Made by a program: the position numbers and the translations under genes | Shown here: positions 34,981 to 44,870 of the stretch, piece after piece | Layout of the letters: every line of letters begins with the position of its first letter | Numbering within the stretch: the first letter of the stretch is position 1 | Notes under the pieces: model-generated | What the model was told of the DNA's origin: nothing | Database searches by the model: none | Seen by the model: the letters and a program-made list of their open reading frames with translations, nothing else | DNA from: Gentiana macrophylla | Lineage: Eukaryota > Streptophyta > Magnoliopsida > Gentianales > Gentianaceae | NCBI GenBank assembly: GCA_026214975.1 | Contig: CM047806.1 | Coordinates: forward strand, 55,197,947-55,261,946 | Length of the DNA stretch: 64,000 bases | Direction: 5' to 3'

Positions 34981-35218
34981 CGGCCTGACCACTTTCCAAA
35001 ATCAAAATTTTGGAAGTGGCCTAGGTCTAGGCATTTTACAAATCAAATATTGGAAAAGGGCCTAGGCCTATTCCAAATCAAATATTTGGAAAGACCAAGT
35101 AATTTTGGTTTAGGCCTGGCCACTTTTCAAAATCAAAATTTTGGAAGTGACCTAGGCCTAGGCCTTTTCCCAAATCAAATATTTGGAAAGGGCCTAGGCC
35201 TATTCCAAACAAAGTTTG
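34981..35218. repeat. Two-copy tandem repeat in the E leader
   Basis: Two diverged units of about 130 bp begin near 34983 and 35115. They contain CCTAGGCCTAGG-like palindromes and CAAAATTTTG/AAATATTT blocks. B has the corresponding pair at 39296-39540 on the other strand. Confidence 0.75.
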
Positions 35219-35397
35219 GAAATGCCATTATTATTTTAATGCCATGTGGCATCCAAGTGGCCCAAACTATTTGAACCATTGGTTAGCTACATGACACAAC
35301 TAAACAAATGAGGAATTACCAATCACAACTATGAACCATATTGAATCACAAAATACACAAAACAAAAATTTGAAGATCCGTCAGCATTGACCGGTCA

Positions 35398-35492
35398 ACC
35401 GACTGCCGGCAGCAGGTTGCCCTGCCGCCGCCGCCGCCGACCAGCCGCCGCCGGTGGTGGTACCGCCGCCAGTCGGTCGAGCACCACCCCCG
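35398..35492. repeat. CCG-rich tract in the E leader
   Basis: Runs of CCGCCG and related GC-rich sequence in an otherwise AT-rich leader. B has a counterpart (GGCGGCGGC runs, 39058-39136) at the same distance from its PBS. Confidence 0.75.
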
Positions 35493-35610
35493 TTTTTTTT
35501 CTTTTCATGTATCACTTTTGCGAATCAAAAATCTTTCATCTTTTAATTACGTGATTTAAACGATAAAATTAACTACGCAAAATAACATGCTTATTGCTTA
35601 AGCGAAGCTC

Positions 35611-35622
35611 GCTCTGATACCA
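35611..35622 (-). other. Element E primer-binding site (tRNA-iMet)
   Basis: The minus strand reads TGGTATCAGAGC, the standard copia PBS. It is separated from the LTR end (CCTAACA) by one nucleotide. Confidence 0.9.
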
Positions 35623-35623
35623 C

Positions 35624-36406
35624 TGTTAGGAAATCTACGCGGGAACGCAGCGGAATTCAAAATTTTATTTCCTTTTAACCAGGATCGACTTCGTTTAAGC
35701 AATAAACAAATAAGCTAAAGACGGTGGTTACCTTGGTTGATCTAAAAGATCGACGCTTTGACCGTCTAAGGAGAGTAGTTCCGCATAGAGCCGCCCAAGT
35801 GTTCGGCCTCTACCGCTAGTTCACACGAACAGCCCACCGGAATCCATCATTGGATTGCTACTAGAAAAATCCGGTTGCTAGACCGGCTTTTTCTCTCTCT
35901 CAAAATCTCACAAGAAGCTCTCTTTTATTTTCACAAGAATTCTAAACTCTTGGAATTATGGTGTACAAAAGAGCTAGCTAACCCCTCCTATTTATAGGGT
36001 AGTGGGGCGCCCCCAACTAATAATAAAATCCTTGGGGATTAAGTCTTGTGTTAATTAAGGAGAAAGAAAACATTTTCCTAATAAAATAAGAAAAATATAA
36101 TTGATTGATTTATCTCATTAATATTCAATATCTTATATTAAATATTTTTAATATTTTGTCAATATCTTATATTGACTATCTTTATCTTATTACCATAAAT
36201 CTATTTTTCAAAATCTATTAATATCTAATATTAATATTATGGTAATCTTATTAATTAAATTACACAATTCAAATGTATCATATACACAAAAAGAAATTGC
36301 GCCATACTAATTGTCAATTCAAGTGTTGGCCACATTATTTGCCAATTCACGTGTTGACCAAATATATATATTTCAACCCGATTGGGTTTAGGACATTATT
36401 TCAACA
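35624..36406 (-). repeat. Element E 5' LTR, internally deleted
   Basis: 783 bp. It starts TGTTAGGAAATC on the plus strand and follows the 3' LTR almost base for base to the TA tract. It then jumps to TTCAACCCGATTGGG and the LTR terminus TTTCAACA, leaving out about 1.2 kb. The TATA complement is at 35989-35996. The open frame at 36273-36605 crosses the E/D junction and is not a gene. Confidence 0.88.
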
Positions 36407-37134
36407 ATCTTCACATCTCCTCAGCACTCTACTCAAATTGTCCAAGCATTTATCAAAGCTATCTCCAAATACAGTGAAATCATCCATGAAAATCTCCAGA
36501 AAATCTTCGACCATGTCCGCAAATTATGACATCATGCACCTTTGGAATGTTGCTGGTGCATTACATAATCCAAAAGGCATGCGATTGTATGTAAAAGTTC
36601 CGTAGGGACATGTGAAAGTGGTCTTCTCTCGGTCCTCAGGGGCAATATGGATCTGATAGCAACCAGAATATCCATCTAAGAAACAATAAAACGCATGACC
36701 GCTTAATCTTTCTAACATCTGAATGGTTGGGGTAAATGATCTTTATGAGTTGCGTCATTCAGTTTCCTGAAATCAATGCAAACTCGATGTCCGGTAATTA
36801 GTCTCACTGGGATTAACTCATCAAACTCATTAGGTTGGATAGTGAATCCTTCTTTCTTGGGCACTACATGAATCGGGCATACCCATTCACTGTCTGCAAT
36901 TGGGAAAATGATTCCCGTTCCCAACATCTTTATAATCTCTTCCTTAACAACATCCTTCAGTTATGGCATCAACCTCCTTTGAGGTTGTGCTACCGCTTTC
37001 TTCTCGGGATCTACAGAGATCTTATGAATGCACACCGATGGGCTTATTCCTCTAATATCTGCTTCGTCCACCCAAACGCTCCCTTGTGCTCTCTCAGTAC
37101 TCTTAAAAGTTTCTCTTCCTTTAAAGGTGATGAC
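36407..37134 (-). pseudogene. Element D reverse transcriptase, middle piece
   Basis: RT between the E and B insertions. On the minus strand: WVCPIHVVPKKEGF, VCIDFRKLNDATHKDH, FLDGYSGCYQIHIAPEDREK, RMPFGLCNAPATF and the catalytic loop EIFMDDFTVFGDS (36500-36462). A frame change at about 36715 (CATCTGAATGG, against the DQMLE stretch in A) and an indel near 36530 (ATTATGACATCA) break it. The piece ends at TSD ATGAC (37130-37134), where B is inserted. Confidence 0.88.
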
Positions 37135-38942
37135 TGTTTAATAGGTGTCCTAAATCCATCCGGGTTGGACCGGGTCGGGTCGTTTACAGTCTATTTAAGT
37201 TCATGTAATAACTTTATTATGATTAATAAAAGCACTTATGTTATTATATATAGTTTATCCTCATATTGTTTGTTGTATATATATAGTAACATCCCTAATG
37301 TCAAATTGTGATAGAGAAACCATGATAGTGATTATGGTTGATGAGATCCCTAATCACTTTAATAAGTTTGATATTTAAATGTCTCTAGTCTTAAGTACTG
37401 TCAAATGGGACATTGATAGTATAATTAGACTAGCATGTATTGGATGTCTTCTATCTTATAGAAGGTAGGGATAGATCTCGTCTATCGAAATGTAGATACA
37501 CTTGGACTATACGTGGACGTGTATTGGAGAATGCGTACGTTAGACTGACCACTTACATTAAGTGTCACACTATGTGGCGGTTGTGTAATTATCCTTTAGA
37601 CCGGAGTCTTCATGCCATCACGGTGTGGATTGTCATGCTTTAACACTATTGAGGTTTCCCCTATCCACATGGCGATCATGCGGTAGTGATTGGGTGTGAT
37701 ATTGAAGCATGCGGAGTATACATGATTGGTCGTCCGGGAATCGCGTATCCTATGACTGAGATCGAATATCTAAAATGGCCTTTTTATAAGGAATGTTTAG
37801 ATTTCAAGAATCTTTGCAAAGTGGGAGTAAATGTGTTATTCTGAGAGAGCATGATATCCAGATTATAAGATACGATCGTTAATGTATTGACACTCGAGAT
37901 ATGATCGTATGGATATTATTACAGCGGTAGGATTGTAAGTTACATGGTAACTGCTTCACATGAAAGGTAGTAGTCATTGTGTTTTGACTCTTCCGATGAT
38001 TGGGGGTCACGGTGTGTTGCTAGACGCTATCCCGTGATCGTTAGGCATGAAGGGCATTTTCGTAAATTTCACTTTGTGTCTACGGACAACATATTCGGAA
38101 GCCTATCGGGTCACATACATATGAACATCGAGTCGGATTAAAATGTGGTTATAGTTGATAACCAAATAAGGAAAGTTTATCTCAAATACTATAAAGGTTA
38201 TAGTAGTAAATTAATATAGTAGTATTTATTTATTTTGAATAAATAAAATACAAGATATTAATTATACACAAATTATATTAATTAAAGAATATTCCGGATG
38301 CCAATTAATTGACATATGGGGCTCCACATCTAGGGTATAAGATACACTTGGATTGTGCACTTTAATTAATGAGATTACCATAATATTAATATTGGTTTTA
38401 ATTGATTTTAGAAAAATAGATTTTAGTAAAAATAGATATAATTATAAGATATTGGCAATATTTAATTTTATAATATAAGATATTATAATAAAAGAGATAA
38501 ATCAATCTAATTGATTTTCCTTATTTTATTAGGAAAAGGTTTACTTCTCCTCCACTCATCATAGAGGCGCCACTTTGCCTATATAAAGGAAGTGGGTGTC
38601 AAGCTCTTTTGTACATCACAATTTCAAGAGCTTATAGTTCTTGTGTAAAATAGAGAGTTTGAGAGAGAGGAAAAAGGCCGGTCTAGCAGCTGGAGTTTTT
38701 CCGATAGCAATCCAAGGAGGATTCCGGCGAGGAGTTCGTGTGGATAAACGATAGAGGCCGGACATGTGGACGGCTTGCGCACTGTACTACTCTCTATTGA
38801 CGGTCAAAGCGATGATTTTATAGATCATCCAAGGTATAACCGTCAAACTACTTAACGTGTTTATTGCATTAAACGAAGAACAATCTAGAGAAGGAAATCA
38901 AAATTTTAAATTCCGCTGCGTTAAACTAGTGATTTCCTAACA
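37135..38942 (+). repeat. Element B 5' LTR
   Basis: 1808 bp, TGTTTAATAGGTGTCC to TTTCCTAACA. TATATAAA is at 38580-38587. It holds a stop-broken copy of the 60-codon frame (about 37690-37880). Confidence 0.92.
38580..38587 (+). promoter_or_regulatory. TATA box of element B 5' LTR
   Basis: TATATAAA in the context TTTGCCTATATAAAGGAAG, about 1.45 kb into the LTR. The same octamer is in the 3' LTR at 55489-55496. Confidence 0.65.
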
Positions 38943-38943
38943 G

Positions 38944-38956
38944 TGGTAGCAGAGAC
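38944..38956 (+). other. Element B primer-binding site (degenerate tRNA-iMet)
   Basis: TGGTAGCAGAGAC, one nucleotide after the LTR. It resembles the TGGTATCAGAGC of E with a T-to-G change and an extra A. Confidence 0.75.
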
Positions 38957-40840
38957 TTCTTAAGCAATAAGCATAATTTAATTGCGTAGTACTTAATCGA
39001 TAGATGCAAGATCTATAATCACGAGACGTTTAAAACATAAAAATAATTAGATCGATTGGGGGGCTCGGCCGACCGGCGGCGGCCCCCTCCTCTCTGGCGG
39101 CGGCGGCGGCAGCTCTCGGGCTGCTATCGTCGGCTGTCCTCTTCCAAAAGGGGAGATCGACCTTTTTCGTTTTGTGATATTTATTGTGCATAGATATCTC
39201 TTTTATTTAGTTTGTCATGTGGCCAACCAATGGTTCAAATAGTTTGGGCCATTGGGAAACCATAGTGGCATATTAACCAAAATATTGGTCTTTCCAATTT
39301 TGATTTGGAATAGCTCTAGGCCCTTTTCAAATATTTGATTTGTAAAAGGCCTAGGCCTAGGTCACTTTCAAAATTTTGATTTTGAAAGGTGGCCAGGCCT
39401 AAACCAAAATAATTGGCCTTTCAAAATTTTGATTTGGAATAGGCTTGGCCATTTTCAAATATTTGATTTGTAAAAGGACTAGACCTAGGCCACTTTCAAA
39501 ATTTTGATTTTGAAAAGTGGCTAGGCCTAAACCAAATTTGGTTTAGGAAGATGCATTTTGGTTTAGGAAACCAAAGGCTTCCCTTTTGGGTAAGAACCAC
39601 AAAGGAAAGGAAACAAATTGGAGACCTTATAATTTTTTAATTTTAATTTGAATAGTTCAAATTTAATAAAATTGAAAATAGAATCGATTTAAAAGTAAAT
39701 GTTAGTTTTAATTTTCGATTAAGTCATATAATTAATTCAAAGTTATTTAATTATTTGATGCGATAAAATAAGACGCATAAGTAGTTAAAAGAATTTAATC
39801 TTTTTCATAAGATAAAATTCTATGGATTAGATATATAGGTATAATGTGATTATATGGACCCCGATTGATCATGGACTCAACCAATAGGATAGATGAGAAT
39901 GTTTTCTTTATGGTGGTTTTTTGAAAGTTGTCCTAGGCCGTTATGAAGAACGTGACCTAGTTTACTTTCTGCATTTATCCCATTCCCGTTAGATCCTCCC
40001 GTGTGCGGCGGGTGTAATTATAGATTATTATGTAACAAGAATGGAGCAAGAAGATGAAGACCAAAGAGAGATAAAGAACCCATCGGCGTACAATGAAGAT
40101 CCTATTGGCGATTGCAGCTATCCTTAGATTGTGACCCGCGGTTTCGTCAGTTTGTATTCGAAACCGCACCTAGGAAAAGTCCATGATCATACCGGTTACT
40201 TTGTGCGCGCGGAATGTTGTGTATGTTTTACTTTATATGATATCGTAGTAATATGCACATAGTAGATGAGACCATAAATAAATAAAATTAATTAAGTGAA
40301 TTAATTTAAAATTATTCCCACGACAAAAATCGAGCCAAAATTGTCTCTCAATATTATAATGACGGTGAAGAGCCATTGTTCGGATCCAACTGATCGGCCC
40401 TCATCGGGAGTTGACCTACCTCAGGTATATCATTATTATCGAGATATGATCGTTATAAGATCTCATGAATATTGGCTTACGACTCGACTAAAATCTTGCG
40501 GTGATTGGCCCTCATTAAGACCGTCTGATTTTAGAGACAAGGGTTTGACTATCACATAGAGATGTGAAACGTCAAAGTGACTAGTCAGCCATTGGGAGCC
40601 GCATACGATGCGACTGGTAGGAGTACCTACCTTTCGAAATTATCTCGGTTGATCGGCCCTCGTCGGGAATCGAGATAACTAGATGGGATCCCAACCACTA
40701 AAGAATTGATTAAATTCTTGAAAGCCAATTGAGAATAGTTGGCTAGTGGGAGTAAAACCTTATAAAATTTTAAGTGCAAATTTAGGGTTTTTAAATACAC
40801 GAGCTTTTACTTATTCTATCTTTATTTATTGTTGTAGAAA
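38957..40840 (+). other. Element B leader
   Basis: 1.9 kb without a coding region. It holds a GGC-rich tract (39058-39136), the two-copy repeat (39296-39540) and a block shared with E (about 39930-40200). Two TCGGCCCTC-TCGGGA phrases lie at about 40395 and 40653. The end is pyrimidine-rich and closes with TTGTTGTAG (40829-40837), a 3'-splice-site-like sequence 3 nt before the gag ATG. Confidence 0.65.
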
Positions 40841-42240
40841 ATGTCAAACAAATTGAACCTTCGTTTTATCATCGACAATAAGCTTGACGAAACCAATTCT
40901 CTCGATTGGGAAAGAAACCTCAAAATCGTTTTGAGGCACGAGAAAATTGGCTATGTCTTGGATGATGCCCTACCGGAAGAGCCCACTAAGGGTTCGGTTG
41001 CAGATGTTGTCGAGAAGTATAACAAGCACTGTTCTGACAGTACTGATGCTACATGTATCATGCTTGCTTCGATGACACTTAAACTGCAGAAACAACATGA
41101 GTCTATGGACGCCTACTCAATCATGGTCCACCTAAAGGAACTCTATGCATCTCAGTCTCGCACTAAGAGGTACAAGGTCTCAAAGGCCCTGTTTGGTTGA
41201 AAGATGGCACCGGGACTGTTGTGGGGTCACACGTGCTTAAAATGATCGGGTACATAGAGAGGCTTGGGAAGTTAGGCCACAAGTTGGAGCGAGAATTGAG
41301 TATTGACTTGATTCTGCAATCTCTACCTGATTCATACTCACAGTTTGTGATGAAATATCACATGAACAAGATAGACTGCTCCCTTGCGGAGTTATTGAAC
41401 ATATTGAAAACTGTTGAGGGCACTGTGGGGAAGGGAAAGCAAGTGTTGTTGGTCACTTCCAACAAGGGCAAGCAAAAAGTCCAAAAGAAGTCCAAGAAGG
41501 TGAAGGCTGAACATAAGCCAACGCCTAAGATAGCCAAAGACAAATCTAAGGATGCTTGCTTCCATTCCGGTGAGACCGGACATTGGAGGAGAAACTGCAA
41601 AGGCTTTTTGAGTACCAAGAAGAAGCATTCTGATGCTTCGACTTCAGGTATGTTTATGATTGAGATCAATATTACTTCTTCTAAGTCTAACCACTGGGTA
41701 TTAGATACTGGTTGTGGTTCTCATATTTGTACGAATATGCAGGCACTAAGAAGAACTAGAGAACTAAGGAAAGGAGAGGTGGACCTACACGTTGGAAATG
41801 GAGCAAGTGTTGCTGCGTTGGCCATAGGAGTTTATTTTCTTTCATTGCCCAGTGGGCTAGTACTAGAACTTAATAACTGTTATTTTGTTTCTGCTCTTCC
41901 GAAGAGCATTATTTCTATTTCTGCATTGGATGTTGATGGATTTTCTTTTACGTTTGAGAATAAATGTTGTTCTTTTTCACGTGATGGAATCTTTTATGGT
42001 ACTGGCATACTTAGCAATGGTCTTTACATATTAGATGTGAATGTTGACGTACTTAATATAAACAACAAGAAAGCCAAAATAAATGACTTTCATGAATCCT
42101 ACTTATGGCATTGTAGACTTGGCCATATAAATAAGAATCACATTCCAAACTCCATAAAGATGGATTGTTGGATCAATTCGATTACGAATCGTTTGATACA
42201 TGAAAAGCTTGTTTGGCAAGATGAAAAAGTCACCTTTTAG
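40841..42240 (+). pseudogene. Element B gag and protease, to the pre-integrase domain
   Basis: Gag starts at ATG 40841 (MSNKLNLRFIIDNKL; LDWERNLKIVL is the usual copia gag start) and shifts frame at about 41195. The second frame (41197-42240, 347 codons) has more gag, a zinc knuckle CFHSGETGHWRRNC at about residues 121-134 with its second Cys changed to Ser, and the protease active site WVLDTGCGSHIC (Asp at about 170). The pre-integrase motif YLWHCRLGHINKNH lies near residue 303. Indels after about 42165 garble the end. Gag packages the RNA and protease releases the enzymes. The Ser substitution should weaken zinc binding. Confidence 0.9.
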
Positions 42241-43066
42241 TGGCAAAGAGCTCAGACATACTGATGTGTGTGGCGCAAAGTCAATTCAAGCCAAATGAGG
42301 ATACTCTTATTTTATCACTTTCACTGATGACCATTCACACTATGGTTATATATACTTAATGAAGTATAAGTCTGAGGCCTTTGAAAAGTTCAAAGAATTC
42401 AGATGTGAAGTGGAGAAACAACTAGGCAAAGAAATCAAAATACTTCGAACCGATTGATGTGGAGAATACCTAGATGGAGAGTTTCAAAGTTATTTAAAGG
42501 AGAATGGGATTCTACCTGAATGGACCCCTCCAGGGACGCCCCAGATGAATGGCGTATCTGAGAGGAGGAACCGTACCTTGCTAGACATGGTTCGATCCAT
42601 GATGAGCTACACAGTTCTCCCAAAATCATTTTGGGGGTATGCTCTAGAAACCGCATTCTATACACTGAACCGAGTTCCATCAAAGACGGTTGAATCCACA
42701 CCATACGAGGTATGGCATAAGAGGAAACTGAGTCTAGAATATTTTAAACCTTGGGGTTGTCCAACTTACATGAAGCGGATGATGCCTGACAAATTAGAGG
42801 CTAGATCTGACAAATGTCTATTTGTGGGTTATCCTAGAGAAACTAGAGGATACCAATTTTACCACCCTGAGGAACAAAAGGTGTTTGTTTCCAGGACTAG
42901 CCACTTTCTGGAGAAAGAGTTTATTCTGGATAGGGTCAGTGGGAGTAAGATTGATCTTGAAGAAATTCGAGAACCACTTACGGATAACAGTCAGTTGATA
43001 GAAGTAGAGGAGACGCCACACATAGATGTGACGCCAACCTCTACAGTAGACACACTAGCACCTTGA
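42241..43066 (+). pseudogene. Element B integrase
   Basis: The core is legible across frames. HTDVCG (first Asp, near 42260) is followed by a stop and then ITFTDDHSHYGYIY. TD-stop-CGEY near 42455 holds the second Asp, and NGVSERRNRTLLDMVRSMM (42550-42605) the Glu. From 42545 to 43066 it is open: FWGYALETAFYTLNRVPSKT, PYEVWHKRK, FVGYPRETRGYQFY and an acidic linker to RT. Copia integrases insert the cDNA and make the 5-bp TSD seen around each element. Confidence 0.88.
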
Positions 43067-43790
43067 AGATCCACCAGGGAACGCCGTGAACCCGAAGGTA
43101 CACTGATGTGTATCTCATGGAAGATGAGGACCCTAGAACTTATGAGAAAGTGCTATTAAGGCATGACAAAGAGATATGGCTAGAAGCCATGAATTCTGAA
43201 ATGGAATCCATGAAAGACAACCAAGTTTGGAACTTAGTTGATCCACCTGAAGGAATAGTTCCTATAGGATGCAAATGGGTCTTTAAGAGAAAGACCGACA
43301 TGGACGGCAATGTGACTACCTACTAGGCTAGGTTAGTGGCAAAAGGTTATAAGCAAAGACAAGGAGTTGACTATGACGAAACCTTTTCGCCTGTTGCCAT
43401 GTTAAAATCCATTAGAATTCCACTCGCTATTGCAGATACCATGATTACAAAATCTGACAGATGGATGTGAAAATAGCTTTCCTTAACGGGAACCTATCTG
43501 AGGAGGTGTATATGACACAGCCTGAGGGTTTCACAACCATGATGCCAGGATGGTGTGTAAACTGCAAAGATCCATTTATGGATTAAAGCAAGATCCTCGG
43601 AGTTGGAATCTTCGCTTTGATGAGATAATCAAACAGTTTGATTTCATCAAGAACGAAGATGAGCCTTGTGTTTACAAGAAGGTTAGTGGGAGTGCCATTG
43701 TGTTCTTAGTGCTTTATGTAGACGACATATTGCTCATAGGGAATGATGTGCCTAAGTTACAGTCAGTCAAAGCTTAGTTATCCAAGAACT
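43067..43790 (+). pseudogene. Element B reverse transcriptase
   Basis: Three broken frames. 43108-43326 has EIWLEAMNSEMESMKDNQVW and IGCKWVFKRKTDMDG, ending at TAG 43324-43326. [10 protein letters not shown] follows near 43370. 43550-43777 has LQRSIYGLKQDPRSWN and the catalytic loop FLVLYVDDILLIGND (YVDD intact). A short deletion near 43455-43470 and a TAG at 43775-43777 are the other main lesions. Confidence 0.9.
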
Positions 43791-43795
43791 TCTCA

Positions 43796-44725
43796 ATGAA
43801 AGACTTAGGTGAAGCAGCCTATATTCTAGGAATCAAGATCTATAGAGATAGGTCTAAAAGGTTGCTTGGTCTGTCGCAATCCACCTATATAGACAAGATG
43901 CTGAAGAGATTCAGCATGGATCAGTCCAAGAAAGGATTGCTGCCCATGTCACATGGGGTCTACCTATCGAAAGGAATGAGTCTTAAGACAGAGGAGGAAA
44001 GAGTACAAATGAGTAAGATCCCTTATGCTTCGGCAATCGGGTCTATCATGTATGCCATGTTATGCACTAGACCGGATGTCTCGTACCCGCTTAGTACGAC
44101 TAGTAGGTACCAGTCCAACCCTGGTGATGGTCACTGGGTTGCAGTAAAAAATATCCTCAAGTACATGAGACGTACTAGGGATATGTTCCTGGTTTTCGGG
44201 AATAATGATTTAGTATTACGAGGTTATACAGATGCCAGTTTCCAAACTGGCAAGGATGACTTTAAGTCACAGTCTGGATTTGTTTTCACGCTTAACGACG
44301 GAGTAGTGAGTTGGAAGAGTTCCAAGCAGAAGACTACTGCAGATTCTACAACGGAAGCCGATTATATAGCAGCCTCGGAGGCGGCAAAGAAAGCAGTTTG
44401 GATGAAGAAGTTCATTACTAAACTTGGTGTGGTTCCCTCCATTGAAGGTCCAGTGCCACTGTACTGCGATAACAATGGGGCGATATCTCAGTCAAAGGAA
44501 CGAAGGTCTCATCAGAAGTCCAAACATGTGCTACGGCGCTATCACTTGATTAGAGAGATAGTAGATATAGGCGATGTAAAGATAGAGAAAGTCCACACAG
44601 ATGATAACATAGCTGATCCGTTAACCAAGGCAATGTCACAAGCAAAGCATGAGAAACATGTTCACATGCAAGGGCTTAGGCATATGGGTGATTGGCTTAA
44701 GGCCAAGTGGGAGATTGTTGAATAG
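43796..44725 (+). pseudogene. Element B RT connection and RNase H (309 open codons)
   Basis: Open from MKDLGEAAYILGIKIYRDRS through MLCTRPDVSYPLSTTSRYQS to the RNase H. Catalytic residues are visible in RGYTDASFQT (Asp), STTEADYIAA (Glu) and LYCDNNGAI (Asp). It is preceded by a single TAG (43775-43777) in the same frame. The reading frame runs through the polypurine tract and stops at a TAG inside the 3' LTR (44723-44725), so the polyprotein ends GLRHMGDWLKAKWEIVE. It is the longest intact domain in B. Confidence 0.92.
44705..44715 (+). other. Element B polypurine tract
   Basis: AAGTGGGAGAT immediately before the 3' LTR (TGTTGAATAGG). It is also coding, within the last codons of RNase H. Confidence 0.85.
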
Positions 44726-44865
44726 GTGTCCTAAATCCATCCGGGTTGGACCGGGTCCGACCGGATCGGGTCATTTATAGTCTATTTAAGTTCATGTAAT
44801 AACTTTATTATGATTAATTAAAGCACTTATATTATTATATATGGTTTATCCTCATATTGTTTGTT

Positions 44866-44870
44866 GTAAC
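44866..44870. repeat. Target-site duplication of element F (GTAAC), left copy
   Basis: GTAAC repeats exactly at 54186-54190. The B 5' LTR has the uninterrupted site (TATAGTAACATCC, near 37285). Confidence 0.92.

Larger units (their letters stand above)
33571..35610 (-). other. Element E leader (PBS to gag)
   Basis: Homologous to the B leader (38957-40840) on the other strand. Shared blocks include the complement of GATCATGGACTTTTCC (34270-34285), the two-copy repeat (34981-35218) and a CCG-rich tract (35398-35492). Open frames here (33819-34055, 34251-34557, 34909-35274) follow repeats or chance and have no domain. Confidence 0.65.
28241..36406 (-). mobile_element. Element E: decayed copia element (element B family) inside D
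   Basis: 8166 bp on the minus strand: 5' LTR 36406-35624 (truncated), PBS 35622-35611, a long leader, decayed gag-pol, PPT and 3' LTR 30276-28241. The TSD is CTCTT (28236-28240) / ATCTT (36407-36411), one mismatch. It interrupts the D sequence GGTCTCTTCACATC. LTR ends, leader and pol traces match B on the opposite strand. The aligned parts of the two LTRs are almost identical by eye, yet no pol ORF survives. Confidence 0.9.

Noticed and set aside
34909..35274. 121-codon plus-strand frame with GLGLF-type repeats
   Set aside because: It is produced by the two-copy leader repeat of element E and runs against the element's strand.
36273..36605. A 110-codon frame at the E/D boundary
   Set aside because: It crosses the end of the E LTR into antisense D RT sequence, so it is chimeric and meaningless.
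41358..41669. Minus-strand frames over element B gag
   Set aside because: They are antisense shadows of the gag and zinc-knuckle frame.
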